Shown here: positions 17,503 to 27,388 of the stretch, in pieces | Layout of the letters: the number at the start of each line of letters is the position of its first letter | Position numbering within the stretch: the first letter of the stretch is position 1 | Assembly (NCBI GenBank): GCA_019116285.1 | Contig: DXBX01000089.1 | Coordinates: 1-64,000, forward strand | Direction of reading: 5' to 3' | DNA length: 64,000 bases | DNA from: Candidatus Bacteroides merdigallinarum | GTDB taxonomy: Bacteria; Bacteroidota; Bacteroidia; Bacteroidales; Bacteroidaceae | Notes under the pieces: generated by a model | The model's input: the letters and a program-made list of their open reading frames with translations, nothing else | Database searches by the model: none | What the model was told of the DNA's origin: nothing | Made by a program: the position numbers and the translations under genes

Positions 17503-20067
17503 ATGAAGATTAAAGTTAGTAATGTAAACACTCCCAATTGGAAAGACGTGAATGTGAAATCTCACATTCCCGCTGAATTGGAGAAACTGTCTGAATTGGC
17601 CCGCAACATTTGGTGGTCATGGAATTACGAGGCTACCGAATTGTTTAGAGACCTTGATCCTGCCCTTTGGAAAGAAGTGGGTCAAAACCCGGTTCTCCTG
17701 TTGGAGCGTATGAGTTATGCAAAGCTCGAGGCTTTGGCCAATGATAAAGTCATCTTGCGCCGCCTGGATGCTGTCTATTCCAAGTTCCGCAACTACATGG
17801 ATGTGGAACCCGATAAGAAGCGTCCTTCCGTAGCCTACTTCAGCATGGAGTACGGCCTGACGCATGTACTTAAAATATATTCCGGTGGTTTGGGCGTATT
17901 GGCTGGCGACTACCTGAAAGAGGCTTCGGACAGCAACGTCGATATGTGCGGCGTGGGCTTCCTCTATCGTTATGGCTACTTCACGCAGACATTGTCCATG
18001 GATGGTCAACAGATTGCCAACTACGAGGCACAGAACTTCGGACAGTTGCCTATTGACCGCGTGCTGGACGAGAATGGCCAGCAGGTCATCGTGGATGTTC
18101 CTTACTTGGATTATTATGTTCACGCTTATGTTTGGCGTGTCAATGTAGGTCGTGTATCTCTCTACTTGCTGGATACGGACAACGACATGAACAGCGAATT
18201 TGACCGTCGCATTACGCACCAGCTTTATGGTGGCGATTGGGAGAATCGTCTGAAGCAGGAAATCCTGCTGGGTATCGGCGGTATCCTGACGCTGAAGAAG
18301 CTGGGTATCAAGAAAGATATCTATCACTGCAACGAGGGACACGCCGCATTGATCAATGTGCAGCGTATCTGTGACTATGTGGCCGAAGGCTTGACCTACG
18401 ATCAGGCCATCGAGCTGGTACGTGCCTCTTCGCTGTACACGGTACATACGCCGGTACCTGCCGGTCATGACTACTTCGACGAAGGCCTCTTCGGCAAGTA
18501 CATGGGCGGTTATCCCCAACGCATGGGTATCAGCTGGGATGACCTGATGGATCTGGGTCGCAACAATCCGGGCGACAAGGGCGAGCGTTTTTGCATGTCC
18601 ATCTTTGCTTGCAACACGTCTCAGGAAGTCAACGGCGTAAGCTGGCTGCACGGCAAGGTGTCGCAAGAGATGTTTGCTCCCATCTGGAAGGGTTACTTCC
18701 CCGAAGAGATGCACGTGGGTTATGTGACCAACGGCGTACACTTCCCCACATGGAGTGCTACTGAATGGAAACAGCTCTACGGCGCTCACTTTGATGAGAA
18801 CTACTGGTTCGACCAGTCCAATCCTGAATATTGGAAGGCTATCTACGAGGTGTCCGACGAGGAAATCTGGAAGACCCGCATGCAGCTGAAGAACAAGCTG
18901 ATTGACTACGTGCGCAAGTCCTACCGCGAGACGTGGCTGAAGAACCAGGGCGATCCCTCGCGCATCGTATCTCTGCTGGACAAGATCAATCCGAATGCCC
19001 TGTTGATTGGCTTCGGTCGTCGTTTCGCTACCTACAAGCGTGCACACCTGCTTTTCACCGACCTCGATCGTCTGGCCAAGATTGTGAACAATCCTGACTA
19101 TCCCGTACAGTTCATTTATACCGGTAAGGCTCACCCGCACGATGGTGCCGGTCAGGGCCTGATCAAGAAAATCATTGAAATCTCCCGCCGTCCGGAGTTC
19201 TTGGGCAAGATTATCTTCCTAGAGAACTACGACATGAAGCTGGCCCGTCGCCTCATCTCCGGTGTGGATATCTGGTTGAACACGCCGACACGTCCGCTTG
19301 AGGCTTCTGGTACGTCCGGTGAGAAGGCACTGATGAACGGTGTTGTCAACTTCTCCGTATTGGATGGCTGGTGGCTGGAAGGCTATCGTGAAGGTGCCGG
19401 CTGGGCATTGACCGAGAAGCGTACGTACCAGAATCAGGAATATCAGGATCAGCTGGATGCCGCTACCATCTACAGCATCCTCGAGCAGGAAATCCTGCCG
19501 TTGTACTACGCCCGCAACAAGAAGGGCTATTCCGAAGGCTGGGTACGCACCATCAAGAACTCCATCGCACAGATTGCTCCGCACTACACGATGAAGCGTC
19601 AGTTGGACGACTACTACAAGAAGTTCTATAACAAGGAGGCTGAACGTTTCAAACTCCTGGCTGCCAACAACTATGCCAAGGCTAAGGAAATCGCAGCCTG
19701 GAAGGAACAGGTAGTTGAGAAGTGGGATAGCATCCAGGTCGTATCGTGTGAGAAGACCGAGGAACTGATCAAGGGTTCCATCGAGAGCGGCAAGGAATAC
19801 ACCATCACCTATGTTGTAGACGAGAAAGGCTTGGACGATGCCATCGGTCTCGAATTGGTAACAACGCATACCGGCGAGGACGGCAAGCAGCATATCTACT
19901 CTGTAGAGCCGTTCAGCGTGGTTAAGAAGGAAGGTACGCTGTACACATTCCAAGTGAAGCATAAATTGGAGAATGCCGGCAGCTTCAAGGTGGCTTACCG
20001 TATGTTCCCCAAGAATCCGGACCTGCCTCACCGTCAGGACTTCTGCTACGTTCGTTGGTTCTATTAA
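17503..20067 (+). CDS. glgP: Alpha-glucan (glycogen) phosphorylase
   Basis: This 854-residue enzyme releases glucose-1-phosphate from alpha-1,4-glucans. It starts with a DUF3417-type region ([20 protein letters not shown]) followed by the GT35 catalytic domain. Visible motifs are [34 protein letters not shown] and the PLP-site region [15 protein letters not shown], where the lysine binds pyridoxal phosphate. The carboxyl end has an extra beta-rich domain (from about residue 740). This is the short bacterial/archaeal phosphorylase type. It is the second gene of the glycogen operon and is followed by a clear terminator. Confidence 0.95.
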   Translation: MKIKVSNVNTPNWKDVNVKSHIPAELEKLSELARNIWWSWNYEATELFRDLDPALWKEVGQNPVLLLERMSYAKLEALANDKVILRRLDAVYSKFRNYMDVEPDKKRPSVAYFSMEYGLTHVLKIYSGGLGVLAGDYLKEASDSNVDMCGVGFLYRYGYFTQTLSMDGQQIANYEAQNFGQLPIDRVLDENGQQVIVDVPYLDYYVHAYVWRVNVGRVSLYLLDTDNDMNSEFDRRITHQLYGGDWENRLKQEILLGIGGILTLKKLGIKKDIYHCNEGHAALINVQRICDYVAEGLTYDQAIELVRASSLYTVHTPVPAGHDYFDEGLFGKYMGGYPQRMGISWDDLMDLGRNNPGDKGERFCMSIFACNTSQEVNGVSWLHGKVSQEMFAPIWKGYFPEEMHVGYVTNGVHFPTWSATEWKQLYGAHFDENYWFDQSNPEYWKAIYEVSDEEIWKTRMQLKNKLIDYVRKSYRETWLKNQGDPSRIVSLLDKINPNALLIGFGRRFATYKRAHLLFTDLDRLAKIVNNPDYPVQFIYTGKAHPHDGAGQGLIKKIIEISRRPEFLGKIIFLENYDMKLARRLISGVDIWLNTPTRPLEASGTSGEKALMNGVVNFSVLDGWWLEGYREGAGWALTEKRTYQNQEYQDQLDAATIYSILEQEILPLYYARNKKGYSEGWVRTIKNSIAQIAPHYTMKRQLDDYYKKFYNKEAERFKLLAANNYAKAKEIAAWKEQVVEKWDSIQVVSCEKTEELIKGSIESGKEYTITYVVDEKGLDDAIGLELVTTHTGEDGKQHIYSVEPFSVVKKEGTLYTFQVKHKLENAGSFKVAYRMFPKNPDLPHRQDFCYVRWFY

Positions 20068-20097
20068 TCGTTTGCGATAGCATATAACTTAACTATA

Positions 20098-20137
20098 AAG
20101 CGGGCCGTATCCCTAAAAAGGTACGGTCCGCTTTTTT
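20098..20137 (+). terminator. Intrinsic terminator after glgP
   Basis: Near-perfect arms AAGCGGGCCGTA/TACGGTCCGCTT enclose a short loop and are followed by six T. Confidence 0.9.
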
Positions 20138-20256
20138 GATTTATGATACCGCATAATACCATGGACAGATATACTGCATAAGCGGTTTAATATATACTGC
20201 TCCGGCCTACGGAGATATACTTACTTGTTCACGTCAGTACTGCTGATTTTTTGATT

Positions 20257-23238
20257 TTATTCTCCTCTGCGTAAACCCTTGCGGAAGTCGTGCACAATCT
20301 GTTGACCCATGTTGACGATAGTGCTGTCTACCTTGTGTATTTCCACGGGAGTGACGGCATCTTTATACTTGGCTTTGCCAATACCGAACTTCATCTTATC
20401 AAGATTTCCTCGGATGTTCAAGCCGAATTTGATGGGGATGGGCGACTTGAGGACAGAGATGTGGTAGTCAAAGTTCATGGCCAAATCCTGCGTGCCGCCT
20501 ACGGCTGCCCGGTAACGGTCCATTTGCACCACGAAGGGATAGATGGTGACATTGCCATCCTGTACACTGATGTTGACGGAAATACTGTCTATTAAGTTGC
20601 GTTCCTTGTTTTTGAAGAAGAATTTTTTGGAAATTTCCGCAAAGGTTTCACCATCCATCAGCACCAGACTGTCGCCTCTCAGTTGAATGGCCGAGCGGAG
20701 TGTCGGGATGCGAAGGTTGAGGCAGGAGTCCAAGTGGGTCTCTGCAGCTACGTTGAAATCCACCGTGCCTTCAAATGAACGCAGCATCGGCACGATACTG
20801 TCCAGCGAAGGGATAAAATCTACCAATCGTCCGATGTCCACACGGTGCAGGCGGAAGTCAAAGCCGGCATATCCGTCGGAGGGCTGTTGGGCGCGGTAGA
20901 GCAGGGTGGTGTTCATCGTAGCGCCCAGGCCGGTCATGCTTAGTTCTTGTAGGTGAACTGTCTGATCTTGAATGTCTACGGCACCACGAACATTCTTGAA
21001 GACCATTTTGCCATAGCGTACGCGTCGCAGATTGGTTTGCAGTTCAAAGTCGATATTCTTCGGGATGACAAACAGTTTCAGGTCTGTAGCGGTCGTATCA
21101 GTTTCTGCAGCCAACGTGTCTTGCGGCATGGAGATGGAGCGGATGAGCTGGTTGCAGTTCAGGTTATGCGAAGTCAAGGTCAGTTTGGCGCGCAAGGGCT
21201 TGTGGTGTTTCATCGTGCCATAGAGGTCGTAGACGGCACCAGAGGCGGTGAGGTCTGAACGTCCGATGCGCATTGTTGCATTGCGTAGGGTGATCATGCG
21301 ATTGCCCACGGTAAGCGAAGTCTTCTGCATACGGACGGGCAGGGCGAACATCGGAGTACGCACAAAGAGGCGGTTGAAGCCCACAATGCCCCGGGGTATC
21401 CAAAGCGAATCGCGCAGTTTTTCCGCTTTTACACCAATGCCTGCTTTGTCCATACCCATTCGGGTAGAACCCATCCGGCAGAAGAGGGTATCCGCCTGTA
21501 GTGACAAGCCGATTTGTGGCTTTGCAGGATTATGTTCACCGGGTTGCAGGCGAATGGTGGCTGTGCTTCGACCGCAGAAGACGTTCAACGAGTCGTTTAC
21601 GGAGTCATTCAAGGCGGCTTTCAGACGGTTCATTTCCAGTTTACATTCCATTTCCGCAATGCGTGTGGTATCTTGTGGATTGGTGGTCTTCACCCGGGCA
21701 GTCAGGCTTTGCAAGTCAGAGTTGAGGCGGCGTGAGCGCAATGTCAGGTTCTTTACTTCGGCTTTGGCACCCAAGACTTCATTGCCGATGAAGGCCAGGG
21801 AGGCATCTGAGGTAAAGTCGAAATCTTTGTTCGTATCCCGGAGGAAAAGGCCTGTCATGGTCAGTTTACCTCCGGCCTTGATGCGGCCCAGGTCTTTCTT
21901 TTTCAGCGAAGAAAGACGGGTATGGACACGCATTTGGGCATCCAGTTTGCCCCCCATGCTGACGCCTTCCTGCAGGGGAAAGGTTTGTGCCAGTGCTGTG
22001 AGGTCTATGTTCGATTCGGTATGAAAATCAATGACAGGGTCTTCCAACAGGTCGGTTACCTTGGCATCGGCCAGGATATCGGTGTGAGCTCCTTTGAATT
22101 GCAGGATTTTCAAGTCGGCGTAGGAGGGTGCCTGACGCATCAAATCCACTTGGCCGTAAAAGTCGGCCTTGAAATTATCCACTCCGTAGGGAAGCCGGTC
22201 ATATTTGGCCGTAATGTCATTCAGCTGGATTTTTAAGGTAGCCAGTGGCATCTTGCGCTTGCCATAAAGTCCTTTCAGGGTACCTTCTACCCGGACTTCT
22301 CCTCCGGCTTTGACCGTCTCTTTTTTCAGCACGCTTTCCGGTATCATGTGTAGGATGGTTTCCACGGAAGGAGCATGCAGGCCGTATGCCAAGTCTACTT
22401 CCAATGCGCGGGCGGTGGTATCCCGTCGGAGCGTGCCTTGTATATCCAGCTCCACGCCGTTGATGTCCAGGCGGGCATCGTGCAGGGCCAGGGTGCGGTT
22501 GGCACGTGTCAGCTCGAGGTTGGTGCGCAGGCGTGTGGCGATACGGTTGGCCAGCAATTCGCCATCCTGCCAGAAAAGTATGTTCTTGTTGCTCCAGTCA
22601 AGGGCCAGAGTCGTATGTCCTTTTTGCAGGTGGGCTTTAAGACCGAGGTTGACACCCCATAAGTTAGCGAATACCTTTGTTTCGCGGTCATCGAAGGTTA
22701 GTGAAGCATTGTGCAGGGCTATGCGTTGAATATCTATTTCGTGGAAGAGACGGGTCGTGTCGGTAGAGATGGTGTCCTTGTCGATGGTGGTGGTGTCATC
22801 GGGCATGATATCCCAATTGGCTCGTCCATCCTCATGTTTATAAGCGTATAACTTCGCGCTGTCCAAGGCAAGGCGGTAGAGGGTAATCTTTTTCCGCTTC
22901 AGGTAGTCGACGGGGTTAATGACAAGCACGGCCTTGTGGAAGGAAGCCAGTGTGTCGGGTCTTTCCCAAAGGGTGTCTCGTATGGCTTTGGAGACAAGAG
23001 TGCCATCGGTCAGTTTCAGTCCGAAACGGGGGAAGGTGGAGAAGAAAGTCAATTCGACGGCATCCAAGTCCAATCGGGCGTTTATATGCTGGTTGGCGGC
23101 CTTGACCACCATTGGCGTCAGCTTTTCCGGCGTGAAGATGAAGTTGATGGCCAGGGCAATGGCAGAGGCGAGAAGTACAATCAGTACCCCTATGGTGAGG
23201 AAGCTGATGCGCAGCGTTTTTCTGAGGGATGCTTTCAT
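20257..23238 (-). CDS. AsmA-family protein
   Basis: This 993-residue protein has one amino-terminal membrane anchor (about residues 10-32, LTIGVLIVLLASAIALAINFIF), then FTPEKLTPMVVKAANQHINARLDL, the AsmA start pattern. A long beta-rich periplasmic part follows, ending in repeated strands typical of AsmA/TamB/YhdP lipid-transport bridges. The family is linked to outer-membrane assembly or phospholipid movement between membranes; a specific role here is inferred only. It stands alone, convergent with glgP, with a -7 element 33 nt upstream. Confidence 0.88.
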   Translation of the reverse strand: MKASLRKTLRISFLTIGVLIVLLASAIALAINFIFTPEKLTPMVVKAANQHINARLDLDAVELTFFSTFPRFGLKLTDGTLVSKAIRDTLWERPDTLASFHKAVLVINPVDYLKRKKITLYRLALDSAKLYAYKHEDGRANWDIMPDDTTTIDKDTISTDTTRLFHEIDIQRIALHNASLTFDDRETKVFANLWGVNLGLKAHLQKGHTTLALDWSNKNILFWQDGELLANRIATRLRTNLELTRANRTLALHDARLDINGVELDIQGTLRRDTTARALEVDLAYGLHAPSVETILHMIPESVLKKETVKAGGEVRVEGTLKGLYGKRKMPLATLKIQLNDITAKYDRLPYGVDNFKADFYGQVDLMRQAPSYADLKILQFKGAHTDILADAKVTDLLEDPVIDFHTESNIDLTALAQTFPLQEGVSMGGKLDAQMRVHTRLSSLKKKDLGRIKAGGKLTMTGLFLRDTNKDFDFTSDASLAFIGNEVLGAKAEVKNLTLRSRRLNSDLQSLTARVKTTNPQDTTRIAEMECKLEMNRLKAALNDSVNDSLNVFCGRSTATIRLQPGEHNPAKPQIGLSLQADTLFCRMGSTRMGMDKAGIGVKAEKLRDSLWIPRGIVGFNRLFVRTPMFALPVRMQKTSLTVGNRMITLRNATMRIGRSDLTASGAVYDLYGTMKHHKPLRAKLTLTSHNLNCNQLIRSISMPQDTLAAETDTTATDLKLFVIPKNIDFELQTNLRRVRYGKMVFKNVRGAVDIQDQTVHLQELSMTGLGATMNTTLLYRAQQPSDGYAGFDFRLHRVDIGRLVDFIPSLDSIVPMLRSFEGTVDFNVAAETHLDSCLNLRIPTLRSAIQLRGDSLVLMDGETFAEISKKFFFKNKERNLIDSISVNISVQDGNVTIYPFVVQMDRYRAAVGGTQDLAMNFDYHISVLKSPIPIKFGLNIRGNLDKMKFGIGKAKYKDAVTPVEIHKVDSTIVNMGQQIVHDFRKGLRRGE

Positions 23239-23270
23239 AGCCGTTTTCCTTTCGTTTTTGGTTCGTACGA

Positions 23271-23278
23271 CAAAAGTA
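23271..23278 (-). promoter_or_regulatory. -7 element for the AsmA-like gene
   Basis: The minus strand reads TACTTTTG, 33 nt before the start codon. Confidence 0.5.
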
Positions 23279-23356
23279 GCATTTAAATTCTAATGTAGCA
23301 AGAGGCGTGAGAATTTTAATGGGGTCATCGCGGGGAGGACAGGTGAGGAAGGGGAT

Positions 23357-23397
23357 TAAAAAAGAAGATGCACCTCTTTGGATCGGTACATCTTCTT
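23357..23397 (-). terminator. Terminator after tRNA-Met
   Basis: On the minus strand, arms AAGAAGATG/CATCTTCTT are followed directly by TTTT, starting 5 nt beyond the tRNA end. Confidence 0.85.
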
Positions 23398-23401
23398 GTC
23401 T

Positions 23402-23478
23402 TGGTAGCGGGACCCGGGATTGAACCGGGGACCTCATGATTATGAATCATGCGCTCTAACCAGCTGAGCTATCCCGCC
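23402..23478 (-). tRNA. tRNA-Met (anticodon CAT)
   Basis: This 77-nt tRNA has CCA encoded. It has a 7-bp acceptor stem (GGCGGGA/TCCCGCT, with a G-U first pair), D arm AGCTCAGCTGGTTAGAGC, anticodon arm CATGA-TTCATAA-TCATG and T arm with GGTTCAATCC. The first pair is not the C-A mismatch of initiator tRNA, so it reads as elongator Met. A CAT anticodon can also mark tRNA-Ile2, which cannot be fully excluded without a profile search. Confidence 0.95.
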
Positions 23479-23499
23479 ATCGTTTCTCGATTGCGGGTG

Positions 23500-23530
23500 C
23501 AAAGGTAGGATGTTTTTTTGAATTGGCAAA
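23500..23530 (-). promoter_or_regulatory. Promoter of tRNA-Met
   Basis: On the minus strand, TTTG (23527-23530) is followed after 19 nt by TACCTTTG (23500-23507), an excellent Bacteroides -33/-7 pair, 21 nt before the tRNA. Confidence 0.8.
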
Positions 23531-23694
23531 TACTTCCTCGACTTTTTTGCATTTTTTTTCTTTCAAGGATTCTAGGAGGGGATAATTGTGTAAAAAAACA
23601 ATGCCAATCTTTAAAAGTGCTGAATTATGGAGCTAATGTAAGAAAAAGTATTTAACTTGGCTGCCCGAAAGCAAATCTGAATACCTGATTTTGT

Positions 23695-24081
23695 ATGGGA
23701 CGTAAAAAGATTCATTTAGAATACCTGTTAAACGCAACTTCCAAGAATATACTTTGGGAAGCCATCAGCACCCCCTCCGGCTTGGAAGGCTGGTTTGCGG
23801 ACAAAGTCTTGTCCGATGACCGGCGGGTCATTTTCTGCTGGGGGAAGAGCGAGCGGCGCGAAGCCGTGATAGTAGGGGTAAGGGCTTTTTCCTTCATACG
23901 CTTCCATTGGCTGGATGCAGAGATAGAGCGCGAGTACTTCGAACTGAAGATGACAAACAACGAGCTGACCAACGATTTTGTGCTTGAAATTACAGATTTC
24001 GCTGAGGAGGATGAGGTGGATGATACCTGCGAGCTTTGGGAATCTGAGGTAGAGACCCTGCGTAGGAAATGCGGCTTTTAG
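23695..24081 (+). CDS. START-like (SRPBCC/AHSA1-type) domain protein
   Basis: This 128-residue protein begins MGRKKIHLEYLLNATSKNILWEAISTPSGLEGWFAD, the opening of the AHSA1/SRPBCC helix-grip fold, with the characteristic W-F pair. It ends in acidic residues and a Trp-containing helix (DTCELWESEVETL). The fold binds hydrophobic ligands in other families; the ligand and role here are unknown. It lies 111 nt before the LptF/G-like gene, which has its own -7 element. Confidence 0.82.
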   Translation: MGRKKIHLEYLLNATSKNILWEAISTPSGLEGWFADKVLSDDRRVIFCWGKSERREAVIVGVRAFSFIRFHWLDAEIEREYFELKMTNNELTNDFVLEITDFAEEDEVDDTCELWESEVETLRRKCGF

Positions 24082-24122
24082 TTACTTTCTGCTAAAAATT
24101 TCCCTTACTCCCGATTTTGTGC

Positions 24123-24130
24123 TACTTTTG
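24123..24130 (+). promoter_or_regulatory. -7 element for the LptF/G-ribBA-aminotransferase run
   Basis: TACTTTTG lies 62 nt before the LptF/G start at 24193. Confidence 0.5.
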
Positions 24131-24192
24131 TGCGGTAAAATAGTGAGCACAGATGTCTTCGTGCCTCTGTATATGATTTAGACAAGAGTGAG

Positions 24193-26100
24193 ATGCTGCA
24201 TATAAAAAAGTTAGATATATTCATTCTGAAGAGCTTCTGTCTGCTCTTCACGGGCACCTTCTTCATCTGCCTATTCATCTTTATGATGCAATTCTTATGG
24301 AGATACGTGGACGAACTGGTTGGCAAGGGATTGGAGATGAGCGTGCTGGCGCAATTCTTCTTCTATTCGGCGCTGACCTTGGTGCCTTTGTCTCTGCCTT
24401 TGGCGGTATTGCTGGCGGCACTCATCACTTTCGGAAACTTCGGCGAACGCTTTGAATTGCTGGCCATGAAGGCGGCGGGTATATCCTTGCTTAAAATCAT
24501 GCGCCCGCTTATTGTATTTATCGCGCTGGTTTCCTGCGTATCTTTCTTCTTCCAGAATGTCATCGGCCCCCGCGCTCAAACCAAACTTTGGACGTTGTTG
24601 ATTTCCATGAAGCAGAAGTCGCCCGAAGTAGATATCCCTGAGGGGGTCTTCTATGATGAGATAGATGGCTATAACCTTTATGTCAAGCACAAGAACCGCG
24701 ACACGGGCATGCTTTACGATGTGCTTATCTATAACTTTGAGAAAGGTTTTGAAAATGCACAGATTATCAAAGCGGATTCTGGGCGTTTGGAGATGACAGC
24801 GGATAAACAGCATCTCTATCTTCATCTCTATAGCGGGGAGCAGTTCGAGAACTTGAAGGATCAGAGCGTCAGCCGGAAAAATGTGCCCTATCGGCGAGAA
24901 GCCTTCCGCGAGAAACATGCGATTATTGAGTTTGACTCCGGGTTTAATATGGCGGATGAGGGAATCATGAGCAATTCCGAGAAGAGTAAGGATATGTGGA
25001 CCATCCAGGCCGATGTGGATTCGATGATGCAACGGAATGATAGTTTGGGTCGCGTCTACTTCCGTGAAGCCATGCAGGGTGCCTATGCCGTCAATGCTCA
25101 ATTGGATAAAGAAGATACTATTCGCTTGGCTGAGGCTTCTGTGGCCGATTACGATGTGGATAGTCTGTTCGATGTGGCTACCCTGACGGAAAAGGAGAAA
25201 GTCCTTTCCACCGCTGTGAACCGTGCCGGAAGCACCGGGAGTGACTGGAATTTCAAGGCTTTCAATATTCAGCAAACAGATAGTAGCTTGCGCAAGCACA
25301 AGGCCGCCTGGCATGAGAAACTGACCCTTTCGCTCTCCTGCCTGATATTTTTCTTCATTGGTGCGCCTTTGGGAGGTATTATCCGAAAAGGAGGCCTGGG
25401 CATGCCGGTGGTGGTGTCTGTGGTGATTTTCATCATTTACTACATTATTAATAATACAGGATTCAAAATGGCGCGCGATGGCAAGTGGATTGTCTGGATG
25501 GGCATGTGGACAAGTACAGCAGTCTTGGCTCCCGTAGGCGCTTTCTTCACTTACAAGGCCAACAAGGATTCTGTAGTGCTCAATGCTGATGCCTATATTG
25601 CTTGGATAAAGAAGATATTGGGTATCCGGAGTGTGCGTCATCTCTATCGGAAAGAGGTGATTATTCACGACCCGGATTATGTTCGCTTGCCCGGAGAACT
25701 CCAGGCTCTTTCTGCGGATTGCCGCGCTTATGCCGAGTCTCATCGGTTGAAGCGGATACCTAACTATTTCCGGCTTTGGACAAATACCGTTGAGGACCGG
25801 GAGATGGAGGATATCAATACCCGTATGGAGACGCTTATCGAAGAGATGTCCAATACCAAGTCTCCTCGTCTGATAGGAGTATTGAATAACTATCCTGTCA
25901 TACCTGTCCGTGCCCATGTGCGTCCTTTCCGGAATTATTGGCTCAACGTGGCGTGTGGATTGTGTGTTCCGGTAGGGTTGTTCTTTTTCTTCCGGATCTG
26001 GGCTTTCCGCATTCGGTTGGCTAAGGATATGGAGCGTATTATAAAAACAGATGAAGATGCTGCTTACGTGATAAAGCAGATACAGGATGGAACTCTCTGA
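24193..26100 (+). CDS. LptF/LptG family permease (YjgP/YjgQ)
   Basis: This 635-residue membrane protein has three hydrophobic segments at the start (to about residue 125, with FGNFGERFELLAMKAAG between), a periplasmic middle part, and three more around residues 380-460 (FFIGAPLGGIIRKGGLGMP). This is the LptF/G layout. The family extracts lipopolysaccharide from the inner membrane with LptB. It is much longer than E. coli LptF (about 366) because of a larger middle part and a 170-residue carboxyl extension with a further membrane segment. RibBA follows after 41 nt. Confidence 0.92.
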   Translation: MLHIKKLDIFILKSFCLLFTGTFFICLFIFMMQFLWRYVDELVGKGLEMSVLAQFFFYSALTLVPLSLPLAVLLAALITFGNFGERFELLAMKAAGISLLKIMRPLIVFIALVSCVSFFFQNVIGPRAQTKLWTLLISMKQKSPEVDIPEGVFYDEIDGYNLYVKHKNRDTGMLYDVLIYNFEKGFENAQIIKADSGRLEMTADKQHLYLHLYSGEQFENLKDQSVSRKNVPYRREAFREKHAIIEFDSGFNMADEGIMSNSEKSKDMWTIQADVDSMMQRNDSLGRVYFREAMQGAYAVNAQLDKEDTIRLAEASVADYDVDSLFDVATLTEKEKVLSTAVNRAGSTGSDWNFKAFNIQQTDSSLRKHKAAWHEKLTLSLSCLIFFFIGAPLGGIIRKGGLGMPVVVSVVIFIIYYIINNTGFKMARDGKWIVWMGMWTSTAVLAPVGAFFTYKANKDSVVLNADAYIAWIKKILGIRSVRHLYRKEVIIHDPDYVRLPGELQALSADCRAYAESHRLKRIPNYFRLWTNTVEDREMEDINTRMETLIEEMSNTKSPRLIGVLNNYPVIPVRAHVRPFRNYWLNVACGLCVPVGLFFFFRIWAFRIRLAKDMERIIKTDEDAAYVIKQIQDGTL

Positions 26101-26141
26101 GAATGTGTAAATATGTAGTGTAATTTTTTAATGTAATATAT

Positions 26142-27356
26142 ATGGAATCGATAAAGCTGAATACGATAGAAGAGGCCGTAGAGGATTTCAAGGCCGGGAA
26201 ATTCGTGGTAGTAGTAGATGACGAGGACCGCGAGAATGAGGGTGATCTCATTATTGCCGCCGAGCTGATAACGCCTGAAAAAGTCAACTTCATGCTGAAA
26301 CATGCCCGGGGAGTTCTTTGTGCTCCTATTACAATTTCCCGTTGTAAGGAACTGGATTTGCCTCATCAGGTGCTGGACAACACGTCCATGTTGGGTACTC
26401 CCTTTACGGTGACCATCGATAAACTGGAGGGATGCACCACGGGAGTGTCTGCGGCCGATCGTGCTGCCACTATCCGTGCGTTGGCAGACCCGGCTTCTAC
26501 TCCGGCCACCTTCGGTCGTCCCGGACACATCAATCCTTTGTATGCCCAGGAGAAAGGCGTGCTGCGCCGCGCCGGCCACACGGAAGCCGCCATCGACCTG
26601 GCTCGTCTGGCCGGACTCTATCCTGCCGGCGCCCTGATGGAAATCATGAACGAGGATGGCACCATGGCCCGTTTGCCCGAGTTGCGCAAGTTTGCCGACG
26701 AGCACGACTTGAAACTCATTTCCATCCACGACCTTATCGCCTATCGCCTCAAGCAAGAATCCATCGTGGAGAAAGGCGTGGAAGTGAACATGCCCACCGC
26801 CTATGGTGATTTCCGACTCATTCCTTTCCGTCAAAAGTCCAATGGTCTGGAGCATGTCGCTCTGTTCAAGGGCACGTGGAAGGAAGATGAGCCCATCTTG
26901 GTGCGCGTGCACTCCTCATGTGCTACGGGCGACATCTTCGCCTCCAAGCGGTGCGATTGTGGTGAACAACTGCACAAGGCCATGCAGATGATTGACCAGG
27001 CCGGCAAGGGCGTGGTGGTTTATCTCAACCAGGAAGGGCGCGGCATCGGACTGATGGAAAAGATGCGTGCCTACAAACTTCAGGAAGATGGTATGGATAC
27101 CGTGGACGCCAACATCTGTCTGGGTCACCTGGCCGACGAGCGCGATTATGGTGTGGGTGCCCAAATTCTTCGTGAACTGGGTGTGCACAAGATGCGCCTG
27201 CTGACCAATAACCCTGTGAAGCGTGTCGGGCTTGAGGCGTATGGACTTGAAATCAGCGAGATAGTGCCTATCGAGACTACCCCTAATCCCTACAATGAAC
27301 GCTACTTGCGCACTAAGAAAGAGCGCATGGGGCACACGTTGCACTTCAACAAGTAA
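26142..27356 (+). CDS. ribBA: Bifunctional DHBP synthase/GTP cyclohydrolase II
   Basis: This 404-residue enzyme feeds both branches of riboflavin synthesis. Residues 1 to about 205 are 3,4-dihydroxy-2-butanone-4-phosphate synthase, with the metal-binding motif [11 protein letters not shown] and the loop HARGVLCAP. Residues from about 206 are GTP cyclohydrolase II, with zinc cysteines in [19 protein letters not shown] and the motif QEGRGIGL. Both halves look complete. No FMN riboswitch fits in the 41-nt gap before it. Confidence 0.97.
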   Translation: MESIKLNTIEEAVEDFKAGKFVVVVDDEDRENEGDLIIAAELITPEKVNFMLKHARGVLCAPITISRCKELDLPHQVLDNTSMLGTPFTVTIDKLEGCTTGVSAADRAATIRALADPASTPATFGRPGHINPLYAQEKGVLRRAGHTEAAIDLARLAGLYPAGALMEIMNEDGTMARLPELRKFADEHDLKLISIHDLIAYRLKQESIVEKGVEVNMPTAYGDFRLIPFRQKSNGLEHVALFKGTWKEDEPILVRVHSSCATGDIFASKRCDCGEQLHKAMQMIDQAGKGVVVYLNQEGRGIGLMEKMRAYKLQEDGMDTVDANICLGHLADERDYGVGAQILRELGVHKMRLLTNNPVKRVGLEAYGLEISEIVPIETTPNPYNERYLRTKKERMGHTLHFNK

Positions 27357-27388
27357 TCAAGTATATTAATTATATAAGGAGAAATAAC

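Noticed and set aside
15749-17503. 584-aa minus-strand ORF opposite glycogen synthase
   Set aside because: It mirrors the synthase gene codon by codon, has no signature of a known family and no promoter or RBS.
23402-23478. tRNA-Ile2 (lysidine-modified CAT) reading
   Set aside because: Stem sequences and the GGCGGGA acceptor fit elongator tRNA-Met better, although a profile search would settle it.
26101-26141. FMN riboswitch before ribBA
   Set aside because: The gap is only 41 nt, too short for the aptamer, and no conserved core is present.
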